In this document: positions 40,730 to 49,527 of the stretch, one piece after another
Layout of the letters: every line of letters begins with the position of its first letter
Numbering within the stretch: position 1 is the stretch's first letter
Origin: Oscillospiraceae bacterium
GTDB taxonomy: Bacteria > Bacillota > Clostridia > Oscillospirales > Oscillospiraceae
Length of the DNA stretch: 64,000 nucleotides
Reading direction: 5' to 3'
NCBI GenBank assembly: GCA_015067565.1
Contig: SVMF01000013.1
Location: 16,055-80,054 of the forward strand
Notes under the pieces: model-generated
The model's database searches: none
Seen by the model: the letters and a program-made list of their open reading frames with translations, nothing else
Told to the model about the DNA's origin: nothing
Program-made: the position numbers and the translations under genes

Positions 40730-42160
40730 TCACTCTTCAAAACCGGAAATATACAGATCCTCATAGATGATCCGATACAAGTAATCGCTTGCCCGGTTGA
40801 GGTCGTATACAACATAGAAATACTGCTCAGCACCGAGGCGACCGCCCCAGTAATCCATATGCTCAATGAGCGCATACTGCTCGATGGTGTAGTCGTTCTG
40901 CACCACCTCCGCGCAGATCTCCAGCAGTTGTTCATTGTCAAACGAGGTCGTGCACATTCCCAGACATGCGCGGATAAACTCTGGATAATCCGTCCACGAC
41001 ATATCCTGAAGGCTGTTAAGAATGGAGATCAGAACCTCTCTCTGGCGGCCGGTTCTCTGCTCTTCATTGTCGGTTGCAGAGCTTTTACGCAGGCGAGCAT
41101 ATTCTACCGCAGCCTCACCGCCGAGGTGGCAGGTTCCGATGTGAATATTGCTGAATCCACGCAGGCACCAAGCCTCGTTATAATCCAGATCGACATCAAC
41201 ACCACCGACCAGATCAATTATGGTCGCAAGCTGCATCATATCCACGGCGATATACTCCGTGATATTCATAGCAAAATTGTGGTTGAGCGTACCGACCGCC
41301 CACTGCGCACCGCCCCAGGAATACGGATAGGCCAGCTTGGCATAAGAGCCCCAGGCAGGCACCTGAATATACGAATCTCGAGGGATGGAGATCAGCTTGA
41401 GCTTGTGATGCACACGATCAAACGAGAAGATCATAATCGAGTCAGATGAACCGATCTCGTCCAGGCCGAATAAGGCAAAATTGACGATCTGCGAATGATC
41501 CCCCGTCAGGTAGCTCTTTCCCGTCGGCTCACCCAGATTCATCTTCTCAAGCGCCTCTTTCGGCAGCTCCTCGTTTGTGATATGCTCCCACTCGATCGTC
41601 AGGTCGGGATTCTCCTCCTTCTGTTCCTGTATGACGCTCTCGATATCCTCACGGGAAGCCGAGCCGATCGGTCGTTGCCAATCGCGGTCGATCTCGCCAT
41701 CCTGCTCGGTCTGCACAACATGCAGATCCTCATGTGACAGCTCGTTGAATTCCTTGTCCTGCTCTATCGCGCCGAACATATAGCTGTATCCGTAGATCGC
41801 CACGACTGACCCAAACAGGATCAGAATTGAAAAAATAGTCGCCCAAACTGCAAAGCCTTTTTTCTGGTTCTTCAGGGCATAGGCCGCCACAGACAAGATC
41901 AGCGCAACGGCCGACAGCACTGCCGCAGCTACCACGCCCTTCATAACAAGCTGAATGTGACTGAGCTGCAGGTTCTTGTCAAAATACTTCAGCAGCGCAT
42001 TTCCAAGCACCGCCAGAACCAGCAATCCCGCCAAAATCGCCAACACAAATGCGATGGCGCCGATGGTGTGCTTGCGCTTCTGATCCAGCTTTTGTTTCTT
42101 CTTGATTTGTTTCAGAGCCTCTTCCACGGAAGGCTCCTGCAAAGCTTCTCTTTCGTCCAT
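40730..42160 (-). CDS. LytR-CpsA-Psr family cell-wall polymer transferase
   Basis: These enzymes attach teichoic acid or capsule polymers to peptidoglycan. Start moved to the ATG at 42160 (AGGAGG 7 nt upstream). The 476-residue protein has a cytosolic start, three membrane segments within residues 35-140 (TIGAIAFVLAILAGLLVLAV and two more), and an outer LCP domain with FALFGLDEIGSSDSIMIFSF, LISIPRDSYIQVP and AVEYARLRKSS with the arginines that bind the lipid phosphate. Three membrane segments instead of one is less usual. Confidence 0.88.
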   Translation of the reverse strand: MDEREALQEPSVEEALKQIKKKQKLDQKRKHTIGAIAFVLAILAGLLVLAVLGNALLKYFDKNLQLSHIQLVMKGVVAAAVLSAVALILSVAAYALKNQKKGFAVWATIFSILILFGSVVAIYGYSYMFGAIEQDKEFNELSHEDLHVVQTEQDGEIDRDWQRPIGSASREDIESVIQEQKEENPDLTIEWEHITNEELPKEALEKMNLGEPTGKSYLTGDHSQIVNFALFGLDEIGSSDSIMIFSFDRVHHKLKLISIPRDSYIQVPAWGSYAKLAYPYSWGGAQWAVGTLNHNFAMNITEYIAVDMMQLATIIDLVGGVDVDLDYNEAWCLRGFSNIHIGTCHLGGEAAVEYARLRKSSATDNEEQRTGRQREVLISILNSLQDMSWTDYPEFIRACLGMCTTSFDNEQLLEICAEVVQNDYTIEQYALIEHMDYWGGRLGAEQYFYVVYDLNRASDYLYRIIYEDLYISGFEE

Positions 42161-42190
42161 TTTCATGCCTCCTTCGGCAATATTGAAAGT

Positions 42191-42219
42191 ATTATACCAC
42201 AAATAATTTTGAAATACAA
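42191..42219 (-). promoter_or_regulatory. probable promoter of the LCP gene
   Basis: TTGTAT and TATAAT are separated by 17 nt on the minus strand. Confidence 0.55.
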
Positions 42220-42257
42220 GAAAAAAAGCGGAGAGGCAATGCCCCTCCGCAAGATAT

Positions 42258-42404
42258 TTAGCAGCAGTTGTTATCGCATCCACAGCCGCCACAGCCGCAG
42301 CCGTTGGAAGTCGTGCTCAAACCGTTGTTGCCGCAGCCGCAGCAGAACAGCAGGATCAGAATGATGATCCACCAGCACCCACCAAAACCGTTGTTGTTAC
42401 ACAT
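42258..42404 (-). CDS. small Cys/Gly-rich membrane protein
   Basis: Start moved to the ATG at 42404 with GGAGG upstream. The 48-residue product starts MCNNNGFGGCWWIIILILLF, contains one membrane segment, and ends with clustered cysteines (GCGCGGCGCDNNCC). Similar short proteins are frequent in gut Clostridia. Sporulation or metal-binding roles are suggested for look-alikes, but nothing here proves one. Confidence 0.65.
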   Translation of the reverse strand: MCNNNGFGGCWWIIILILLFCCGCGNNGLSTTSNGCGCGGCGCDNNCC

Positions 42405-42479
42405 AACGAAAACCTCCTGAAATGGATTGAGCAGTTCGCTCATTCCATAGTATGACGAAGGTCTTTATTGGTGACAGTA

Positions 42480-43790
42480 TCAACAGCCTTTTGCATCTTT
42501 TTCCTTGTGAATCACAATTGGAGGCTTCGGGTCGTTCGGCCTTCTTGCGCTGGTCTTACCCTCGGGCGTGATCTCTCCGGCCTTTGTCAGCGAGATCTTC
42601 GTCAGCGCAGGACCAACCAATTCGTAGATCAGAACCGCGAGCAGCACAACATTGCGAACCACTTCACCGTCAGCAAGGCTTGCGGCCGTCAGTGCCATAC
42701 CAAGAGCTACACCGGCCTGTGGGAAGAGCGTGATTCCGAGATACTTGGTAATTGCCTGATTACAATGTGTCAACTTGCAGCTCAACCGTGCACCGAAGTA
42801 TTTACCGCACGTCCTGGACAGGATATAAATTCCGCCGATCAGCAGTATATAGGGCTTGATCAGCATACTCAGATCCAGCTCCGCACCGGAAATCACAAAG
42901 AACAGAATGCTGATCGGAACCGTCCAGCTATCCACACGGCCCATAAGCTCCTCAGAAAAGTCACAGACATTGCAGAACACGGTTCCGGCCATCATGCACA
43001 GAAGCAGCAGTGAAAAACCGCAATGCACACCTGCGATCGTAAACTTGATATCCGACAGGCCAACGGCAAGAAGCACAAAGGCCACAGAGATCGCAGTACG
43101 CTTACTCCTCGAGTGGAAGAAGCGTTCGATCTGATCGAGCGCCAGACCGATCAAAGCACCGACGCCGAGCGACAGCACGATCTCGATGATTGGCTCAATC
43201 AAAATGCCGTTGATGCTGAGCGCGCCGTTCTCGATGGCATTTGCAATACCGAACGATGCAGAGAACAGCAGCAGACCGACCGCATCATCAATGGCAACGA
43301 CGAGCATCAAAAGCTTCGTCAGCGGGCCGTTAGCCTTATACTGGCGAACGACCATCAAGGTCGCTGCCGGAGCAGTTGCCGATGCAATTGCGCCAAGCAC
43401 CAGAGCTGCAGGTACCGACAAGACATTCGGTGCGATAAAATGCAGAACGATCAAGGCGACATCGACCACGATGGTTGTCGCAACCGCCTGCGCGATGCCG
43501 ATGGTAATGGCACGCGAGCCCATGCTCCTGAGCTGGCTCAGGCGGAATTCGTTGCCGATGGTAAACGCGATGAAGCCGAGGGCAACCTGACAGATCACAC
43601 TGAGGCTCTCAACCTCATGCAAGGATCCAAAGCCGATACCCTTGATCTTCAATACACCGATACAGAACGGCCCCAAGAGCAGACCTGCGACCAGATAAGC
43701 GGTAACAGCAGGCAGATGCAGCTTTTTGGCCAAACGCGAGAGCATCAGACCGCCGAGCATTGCAACCGACAGAGAGATTAAATAGTCCAT
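42480..43790 (-). CDS. cation/proton antiporter (CPA family)
   Basis: The 436-residue protein starts at the ATG at 43790 (AGAAGG 6 nt upstream). About 12 membrane segments fit the Na+/H+ exchanger domain: LPAVTAYLVAGLLLGPF, the pore-region aspartates in VVAIDDAVGLLLFS, and FFVISGAELDLSML. The C-terminus is cytosolic and basic. The exchanged ion (Na+ or K+) is not visible. Confidence 0.87.
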   Translation of the reverse strand: MDYLISLSVAMLGGLMLSRLAKKLHLPAVTAYLVAGLLLGPFCIGVLKIKGIGFGSLHEVESLSVICQVALGFIAFTIGNEFRLSQLRSMGSRAITIGIAQAVATTIVVDVALIVLHFIAPNVLSVPAALVLGAIASATAPAATLMVVRQYKANGPLTKLLMLVVAIDDAVGLLLFSASFGIANAIENGALSINGILIEPIIEIVLSLGVGALIGLALDQIERFFHSRSKRTAISVAFVLLAVGLSDIKFTIAGVHCGFSLLLLCMMAGTVFCNVCDFSEELMGRVDSWTVPISILFFVISGAELDLSMLIKPYILLIGGIYILSRTCGKYFGARLSCKLTHCNQAITKYLGITLFPQAGVALGMALTAASLADGEVVRNVVLLAVLIYELVGPALTKISLTKAGEITPEGKTSARRPNDPKPPIVIHKEKDAKGC

Positions 43791-43825
43791 AAAATGCCTT
43801 CTTTTTTCCAAAATTTCCGACGGCT

Positions 43826-43854
43826 ATCATAGCACTGCAGCACCTTTTCCGCAA
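43826..43854 (-). promoter_or_regulatory. probable promoter of the antiporter gene
   Basis: TTGCGG and TATGAT are separated by 17 nt on the minus strand, about 35 nt before the start. Confidence 0.5.
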
Positions 43855-43907
43855 GAGCAATTTTCCACAAACTTTTTAAAAAAAGAAGGCTTTTTTTGTG
43901 CAGAAAC

Positions 43908-44210
43908 AAGGGAACGGTCCCCCGTTCCCTTCAGAGTGTCAAAAAAGTCGCCAATCGTCAAAATGCTAATTTTTTGACGGTTGGCGATCTGTGTTCCAAT
44001 AGACTGTTGCGAGCAGAACCCTAATATAAGCCAAAACACTTCCAATGCTTGCTTCGCAAGGCATTTTGACTTACATCGCAAACCGAGCTCTACCGTACCA
44101 TCGTACGCCGACGAACTCGGTTTGCTCGTCTTGCCGCCTTTTTGAACTCTGACAGTCTGTCGAAAAACGAGTTTTTCGACAGACTGAAGGGAACGGTCCC
44201 CCGTTCCCTT
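43908..44210. repeat. 24-bp terminator hairpin duplicated around the second element
   Basis: Copies at 43908-43931 and 44187-44210 are identical: AAGGGAACGG, loop, CCGTTCCCTT. Outside them the original stem continues (GAAAC before the left copy, GTTTC after the right copy). The empty site was one longer hairpin after the aminotransferase gene. Confidence 0.85.
43932..44186 (-). mobile_element. 255-bp MITE-like element, copy 2
   Basis: Reverse-orientation homologue of 34074-34328 with the same length and same ends (CAGAGTGTCAAAAAA and CTGTCG... complement). About the first 150 and last 55 bases agree closely with copy 1; a middle stretch of about 50 bases differs. No coding capacity; the 153-residue ORF track entry across it is not a gene. 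Confidence 0.85.
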
Positions 44211-44217
44211 GTTTCTG

Positions 44218-45384
44218 TTATCCCATTTTGGTTTTGAGATCTGACAGGCGGTTGAGCGCCTCGTAGAGCGTCTCATCCTTCTTTGCAAAATGCATTCTCA
44301 CGATATTTCCTACATTCTCCATGAAGAAGGAGCTACCCGGCACCACACCGACACCGACCTTTTGTGCCATTTGCTCGCAAAATTCGACATCACTCTGGCC
44401 CTTTTTCATAAATCTGCCGATGTTAGCCAGCACGAAATACGCGCCCTGCGGGTCGGTATACTCGATGCCGATGCGATCAAGGCCTTCCGTGAAGAGCTTC
44501 TTCATATGCGCATAATGCGCACCGAATTCCTCATAGTAGCTGTCCGGCATCTCAAGGCCGGCAACCGCAGCCTCCATCAAGGGCGAAGGCGCTCCGACGG
44601 TGTTGAAGTCATGGAACTGTTTGATGCGATCCATCAGGTGCTTCGGCGCAATGGCATAGCCGAGACGCCAGCCGGTGATGGAATAGGTCTTCGACAGTGA
44701 GCTGCATGAGACTGTGCGCTCCCACATTCCCGGCAAGCTATTCATATAAATGTGCTGATGCGGCGCGTAAACGATGTGCTCATAGACCTCGTCCATGATC
44801 ACATAAGTGTCATACTTGACCGCCAACGTTGCGATCTGCTCCAGCTCTGCCTTTGTAAAGACCTTTCCGCTCGGGTTGGAGGGGTTGCAGATCAAAATCG
44901 CCTTTGCCCCCCGCTTGAACGCATCTTCCAGGACATTTGCATCATAATGGAAGGTCGGCGGCATCAGCGGCACAAAGATCGGCTCGCAGTCGCAAAGCAG
45001 AGTCTGCGCACGGTAGTTTTCAAAATACGGCGAGAACATGATAACCTTGTCACCGGGGTTTGTCAAGGCAAACAGCGTATCGACCATTGCCTCGGTCGAG
45101 CCGATGGTAACCACGACCTCGTTCTCAGGGTCGATGCTACGTCCCATAAAGCGGCCACATTTATTCGCCAGAGCGCGGCGGAAATTGGGCGCACCCATAG
45201 TAATGGGATACTGATGCGGACCGATGGCGCTGATTTCTGCCAAGCGGTCTGTCAAGGCCTTGGGCGGATCAAAATCCGGGAAGCCCTGCGCCAAATTGAT
45301 GGCATTGCTCGCAATGGAAATTCTCGTCATCCTGCGGATCACAGAATCGGTAAAATGCTGTGTTTTTCTACTCAGTTCCTGCAT
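44218..45384 (-). CDS. class I/II aminotransferase
   Basis: A 388-residue PLP enzyme. Motifs are the start INLAQGFPDFDPP, CNPSNPSGKVFTKAEL, the acidic MDEVYEHIVY, the Schiff-base lysine in SCSSLSKTYSITGWRLGY and the end VRMHFAKKDETL. As last gene of the ior/paaK operon it probably converts aromatic amino acids to arylpyruvates; substrate inferred from neighbours. Confidence 0.9.
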   Translation of the reverse strand: MQELSRKTQHFTDSVIRRMTRISIASNAINLAQGFPDFDPPKALTDRLAEISAIGPHQYPITMGAPNFRRALANKCGRFMGRSIDPENEVVVTIGSTEAMVDTLFALTNPGDKVIMFSPYFENYRAQTLLCDCEPIFVPLMPPTFHYDANVLEDAFKRGAKAILICNPSNPSGKVFTKAELEQIATLAVKYDTYVIMDEVYEHIVYAPHQHIYMNSLPGMWERTVSCSSLSKTYSITGWRLGYAIAPKHLMDRIKQFHDFNTVGAPSPLMEAAVAGLEMPDSYYEEFGAHYAHMKKLFTEGLDRIGIEYTDPQGAYFVLANIGRFMKKGQSDVEFCEQMAQKVGVGVVPGSSFFMENVGNIVRMHFAKKDETLYEALNRLSDLKTKMG

Positions 45385-45396
45385 TGGAAAGCCTCC

Positions 45397-45825
45397 TTAT
45401 TTCATCCCGAGGTGCTGCGCCGTGACCGAATGCAGGCCGTGGCGTTCAAGCATCTGCAGCAGCTTCGGCTCGTCGGAAACCCGAAACACCATATAGGCCT
45501 CCTCGGCGCTGCGCTCGATCAGCGAATACATATACTCAATGTCAATACACTCCTGCGCCATCCACGTCAGGATGCGTGCTAGACCGCCCGGCTCATCGGG
45601 CACAGCTACAACAACAACCTCATTGACACTGACGATGCAGTTCTCTTTTTTCAGCGTCTGCTTTGCGCCTTCAACATCGCTCACGAGCATACGCAAAATG
45701 CCAAAGTCGGTGGTATCGGCGATGGACAGAGCGCGCAGGTCGATTCCTGCCTCGGAAAGCGCCCTTGTGATCCCGGCAATTCTTCCGGACTTATTCTGTA
45801 AAAAAACAGACAATTGCTTGACCAT
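45397..45825 (-). CDS. tandem ACT-domain protein
   Basis: A 142-residue protein with two ACT domains: VKQLSVFLQNKSGRIAGITR (first) and VVVAVPDEPGGLARILTWMA (second). ACT domains bind amino acids. Proteins of this type are regularly encoded beside iorAB and paaK and may sense the aromatic substrate. It lies 12 bases after paaK and 12 bases before the aminotransferase gene. Confidence 0.88.
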   Translation of the reverse strand: MVKQLSVFLQNKSGRIAGITRALSEAGIDLRALSIADTTDFGILRMLVSDVEGAKQTLKKENCIVSVNEVVVVAVPDEPGGLARILTWMAQECIDIEYMYSLIERSAEEAYMVFRVSDEPKLLQMLERHGLHSVTAQHLGMK

Positions 45826-45836
45826 GGCTTACCTCC

Positions 45837-47144
45837 TTAATCCAAAAGCTTGCGCTTATCTACCACACGGACAGCCTTGCCCTCAGAGCGCGGGATGGAA
45901 TTGGGTTCCATCAGAGTGACCTTTGCATTCACACCCAGCAGGTTTTTCAGTGCGGCCGCCAATTCCTTGGCACGAACCGCAAGGCCTCTGACCGTGTCGG
46001 AGAAAATCTCATTGCTGATCTCCACCTGCACCTCGATGGAGTCAAAGTTGTTGGCGCGGTCAACCACAATGCGATAATTTGCGCTGTATCCCTGTTCGAT
46101 CAAAACCGTTTCGATCTGTGAGGGGAATACATTGACACCGCGGATGATGAGCATATCATCGGTTCTGCCGCGCGGCTTGGTCATCTTGCAAAGCGTTCTG
46201 CCGCAGGAGCAGGTTCCGCGCACGATCACACCGATATCTCGGGTGCGATAGCGCAGGATCGGAAAGGCTTCCTTCGTGATGCAGGTAAAGACGATTTCGC
46301 CCTGCTCACCGTCAGGCAGCACCTCTCCCGTATCCGGATCGATCACTTCCACAATGAAGTGATCCTCGTTGATGTGCATACCGGTCTGTTCTTCACATTC
46401 AAAGGCGACACCCGGGCCGATGATCTCGGTCAAGCCGTAGATATCGAATGCCTTGATGCCGAACATTTCTTCGATCTGTGCACGCATCTCGTTTGTCCAC
46501 GGCTCTGCACCAAAAACACCCGCCTTCAGGGAAATATCGTCCTTCGTTATACCGTTGGCCTGCATCGTTTCTGCAATATGTAGCGCATACGACGGTGTGC
46601 AGCACAGAATAGTCGAACCGAAATCCTTAAGGATCGTGACCTGCCGCTGCGTATTGCCCGAAGAAACCGGAATCGCCGTTGCACCAATGCGCTTTGCGCC
46701 GCCATCGGCACCCAGGCCACCCGTGAACAGACCGTAGCCATAGGAAATGTGGACAATGTCCTCATCCGTACAGCCCGCGGCCGTCAGCGCACGGGCAACA
46801 CATTCGTCCCAGACCTCAAGGTCGTTTTTGGTGTAGCCAACAACAATCTGCTTGCCCGTCGTGCCGGACGAGGCGTGGAGTCTGACGACATCCTTCAGAG
46901 GCACGGCAAAGAGTCCATAGGGATAGGTATCGCGCAGATCCTGCTTGTAGCTGAACGGCAGCTTGTGCAGATCCTCGATAGAGCGGATGTCCTCGGGTCG
47001 GACACCTGCCTGCGCCATTTTATTGCGATAGAACGGAACGTTTTCATAAACTCGTCTGACCATGGCCACAAGGCGCTCATTTTGAAGCGCAACGATAGTC
47101 TCCCGAGAAGCCGTCTCAATTTCAGGAGTATAGTATTTCTTCAT
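45837..47144 (-). CDS. paaK: phenylacetate-CoA ligase PaaK-like
   Basis: A 435-residue adenylate-forming enzyme: [17 protein letters not shown], the ATP loop [31 protein letters not shown], and the C-terminal core [18 protein letters not shown]. It interconverts aryl acetates and their CoA esters. Next to IorAB it may run toward ATP formation from aryl-acetyl-CoA, as known for anaerobes. It overlaps iorB by 4 nt. Confidence 0.92.
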   Translation of the reverse strand: MKKYYTPEIETASRETIVALQNERLVAMVRRVYENVPFYRNKMAQAGVRPEDIRSIEDLHKLPFSYKQDLRDTYPYGLFAVPLKDVVRLHASSGTTGKQIVVGYTKNDLEVWDECVARALTAAGCTDEDIVHISYGYGLFTGGLGADGGAKRIGATAIPVSSGNTQRQVTILKDFGSTILCCTPSYALHIAETMQANGITKDDISLKAGVFGAEPWTNEMRAQIEEMFGIKAFDIYGLTEIIGPGVAFECEEQTGMHINEDHFIVEVIDPDTGEVLPDGEQGEIVFTCITKEAFPILRYRTRDIGVIVRGTCSCGRTLCKMTKPRGRTDDMLIIRGVNVFPSQIETVLIEQGYSANYRIVVDRANNFDSIEVQVEISNEIFSDTVRGLAVRAKELAAALKNLLGVNAKVTLMEPNSIPRSEGKAVRVVDKRKLLD

Positions 47145-47722
47145 CGTACTTTGTCCGCTTTGCCCAAGGCAAAGGCCTTTCGATTGAGTTCCAAAAATTT
47201 CGGAGGAACGCTCTGCTCAATGGCAAGCTGCCATTCCTCATCGGTAAAATCGAAATAATTCGACAATCTGCCCATCAGCACCAGATTGACTGCCTTGCTC
47301 GAGCCGGCCTGCTGTGCAAGGCTGAGCGCATCCATCGCATCGACCTGAATGCCGAGCAGCTGCATTTTCTCTACCAGCTCCATCGGATATTCCGCCGCAC
47401 CTGTGATCACGGGCATGGGATTGATCTGTTGCGTATTGGTGATGATCCTGCCGTTTGGCTTGAGATAGCACGTCCAGCGTGCCGCCTCCAGAAGCTCAAA
47501 CGAGACGATCACATCGGCCTCACCGCGGTCGATCACGGGAGAATAGACATTCTTGCCAAAGCGGACATAGGTCACAACGCTTCCACCGCGCTGGCTCATG
47601 CCGTGCACCTCGGAAACCTTGACATCATATCCCTTGGACAAGAGCAGCTTTCCCAGCAGCTTGCTTGCAAGAAGGCTTCCCTGTCCGCCGACACCGACGA
47701 TCATAATATTTTTCGTATTCAT
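47141..47722 (-). CDS. iorB: indolepyruvate ferredoxin oxidoreductase, β subunit
   Basis: The 193-residue subunit starts [20 protein letters not shown], then [18 protein letters not shown], both typical of the γ-type domain of 2-oxoacid oxidoreductases. It pairs with IorA to oxidise arylpyruvates to aryl-acetyl-CoA with ferredoxin as acceptor. Overlaps iorA by 4 nt. Confidence 0.94.
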   Translation of the reverse strand: MNTKNIMIVGVGGQGSLLASKLLGKLLLSKGYDVKVSEVHGMSQRGGSVVTYVRFGKNVYSPVIDRGEADVIVSFELLEAARWTCYLKPNGRIITNTQQINPMPVITGAAEYPMELVEKMQLLGIQVDAMDALSLAQQAGSSKAVNLVLMGRLSNYFDFTDEEWQLAIEQSVPPKFLELNRKAFALGKADKVR

Positions 47723-49458
47723 TCTTCCGCCTCCCGCAATGCGTCAAATTTGCAAAGCTGCATACAAACACCACAGCCCGTGCAAAGTGTGCTGTCGATC
47801 ACGGCCTTTCCCTGCTCCATGCGGATGGCCGGACAGCCGACCTTCATGCACATCCTGCAGCCCTTGCAGTTGTCTGTGCAGATTTGCAGCGGCTTTCTGT
47901 GACGGACATATTTCAAAAGGGCGCACGGCCGTCTGGAAATGATCACCGATGGAGCCTGTACGGCAAGCTCACGGCGGATGACCTCCTCGCACTGCTTCAG
48001 GTCATACGGATCGACCACGCTGACGCGCTCGATGCCCAGCGCACGGCACAGTGCCTCGAGGTCCACCTTCGCAGCAACATCTCCCTTGAGGTTGTACCCC
48101 GTGGTTGGATTGTGCTGGTGGCCCGTCATGCCGGTGATGGAATTGTCCAAAATGATCACCGTACTGTTCGAGTCGTTATAGGCGATGTTGACCAGTCCCG
48201 TCATACCCGAATGCATGAAGGTAGAATCACCGATTACCGCAACAGTATTCGACTCGCTCGCTCCGTCATTGGCCTTATTGAAACCATGGATGCCCGAAAC
48301 AGATGCACCCATGCAAATAACGCTGTCAACGGCATTGAGTGGTGCAACCGCACCGAGCGTGTAACAGCCGATATCGCCGATCACATGAACCTTGAGCTTG
48401 GAGAGCACATAGTAAAGACCTCTGTGCGGACAGCCCGCACACATCACCGGTGGGCGATTAGGAATGCATTCGGTCAAGCTGCGACCCTCGTCAAAAGGGA
48501 TGTTCAGAGCCCTTGCCAGGTCACTCTGCTTCAGCTCACCGATGTTGGAAAACAGTTCCTTTCCAGCCACCTCGATCCCAAGCTGTCTGCAATGATTCTC
48601 AATGAAGCTGTCAAGCTCCTCGACCACGACAACCTTCCGAACCTGCTTGCAGAACATCCTGATCTTCTCAACGGGCAGCGGCCAAACCATGCCCAGCTTC
48701 AAGACGCTGTAGCGGTCACCACAGACCTCCTTAACATACTGGTAGCTCGTACCGCTTGTGATGATGCCGATCGAACTGTCGGTGCCACCCTCGATGCGGT
48801 TAAGCTCTGTCCTGTCAGCAAATTCCGTCAGTTTGCGCAGACGCTCCTCCACAACAGGATGCCTCAACCTCGCATAGCCGGGCATCATAATATATTTCTG
48901 CGGATTCTTCTCATAGAGCTTCTGCTCGGGAAGGATGCGCTCGTTCGTTTCGACCACGCTCTGGCTGTGGGCGATGCGTGTGCACATCTTCATCAAAAGC
49001 GGTGTATCGTATTGCTCGGAAATCTCATAGCCGAGCTTGGCAAAGGCCAACGCTTCGGCCGAGTCCGACGGCTCGAGCATGGGAAGCTTCGCCGCCCGTG
49101 CATAATGACGGGAATCCTGCTCATTCTGAGAGCTGTGCATCCCGGGATCGTCAGCCACAGCAATGATCATACCCGCATTCACACCGGTATAGGCGATGGT
49201 AAACAGCGGATCGGCCGCCACATTCATACCCACGTGCTTCATACCGCAGAAGCTGCGTTTTCCGGCCAAAGATGCGCCGAATGCAGCCTCCATAGCAACC
49301 TTTTCATTCGGTGCCCATTCCGCGTAAATTTCCGAATACTTGGCAGCATATTCCGTAATCTCCGTACTCGGAGTTCCCGGATAGCTCGAAACAAAGCTGC
49401 AGCCTGCCTCGTAAAGGCCACGAGCCAGGGCCTCATTGCCGAGCATCAACTGTTTCAT
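47719..49458 (-). CDS. iorA: indolepyruvate ferredoxin oxidoreductase, α subunit
   Basis: The 579-residue subunit has the pyrimidine domain (GCSFVSSYPGTPSTEITEYA), the thiamine-diphosphate domain (VIGDIGCYTLGAVAPLN; GDSTFMHSGMTGLVNIAYN) and a C-terminal two-cluster ferredoxin domain (CKGCRMCMKVGCPAI, CTGCGVCMQLCKF). First gene after the operon promoter. Length is usual for the family. Confidence 0.95.
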   Translation of the reverse strand: MKQLMLGNEALARGLYEAGCSFVSSYPGTPSTEITEYAAKYSEIYAEWAPNEKVAMEAAFGASLAGKRSFCGMKHVGMNVAADPLFTIAYTGVNAGMIIAVADDPGMHSSQNEQDSRHYARAAKLPMLEPSDSAEALAFAKLGYEISEQYDTPLLMKMCTRIAHSQSVVETNERILPEQKLYEKNPQKYIMMPGYARLRHPVVEERLRKLTEFADRTELNRIEGGTDSSIGIITSGTSYQYVKEVCGDRYSVLKLGMVWPLPVEKIRMFCKQVRKVVVVEELDSFIENHCRQLGIEVAGKELFSNIGELKQSDLARALNIPFDEGRSLTECIPNRPPVMCAGCPHRGLYYVLSKLKVHVIGDIGCYTLGAVAPLNAVDSVICMGASVSGIHGFNKANDGASESNTVAVIGDSTFMHSGMTGLVNIAYNDSNSTVIILDNSITGMTGHQHNPTTGYNLKGDVAAKVDLEALCRALGIERVSVVDPYDLKQCEEVIRRELAVQAPSVIISRRPCALLKYVRHRKPLQICTDNCKGCRMCMKVGCPAIRMEQGKAVIDSTLCTGCGVCMQLCKFDALREAEE

Positions 49459-49491
49459 ATGTAAAACCTCTCTTCTGAAAAGCGATAATCT

Positions 49492-49520
49492 ATTATATTG
49501 GAAAATCCGTCAAAATTCAA
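49492..49520 (-). promoter_or_regulatory. probable promoter of the ior operon
   Basis: TTGAAT and a perfect TATAAT are separated by 17 nt on the minus strand, 34 nt before the iorA start. Confidence 0.6.
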
Positions 49521-49527
49521 CAAAAAT

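Noticed and set aside
42468-43781. plus-strand ORFs across the antiporter gene
   Set aside because: Shadow frames of the minus-strand antiporter.
43827-44288. 153-residue minus-strand ORF
   Set aside because: Runs through both terminator copies and the 255-bp element; a chance frame of the repeat.
47884-49464. 526-residue plus-strand ORF
   Set aside because: Antisense to iorA; composition typical of shadow frames.
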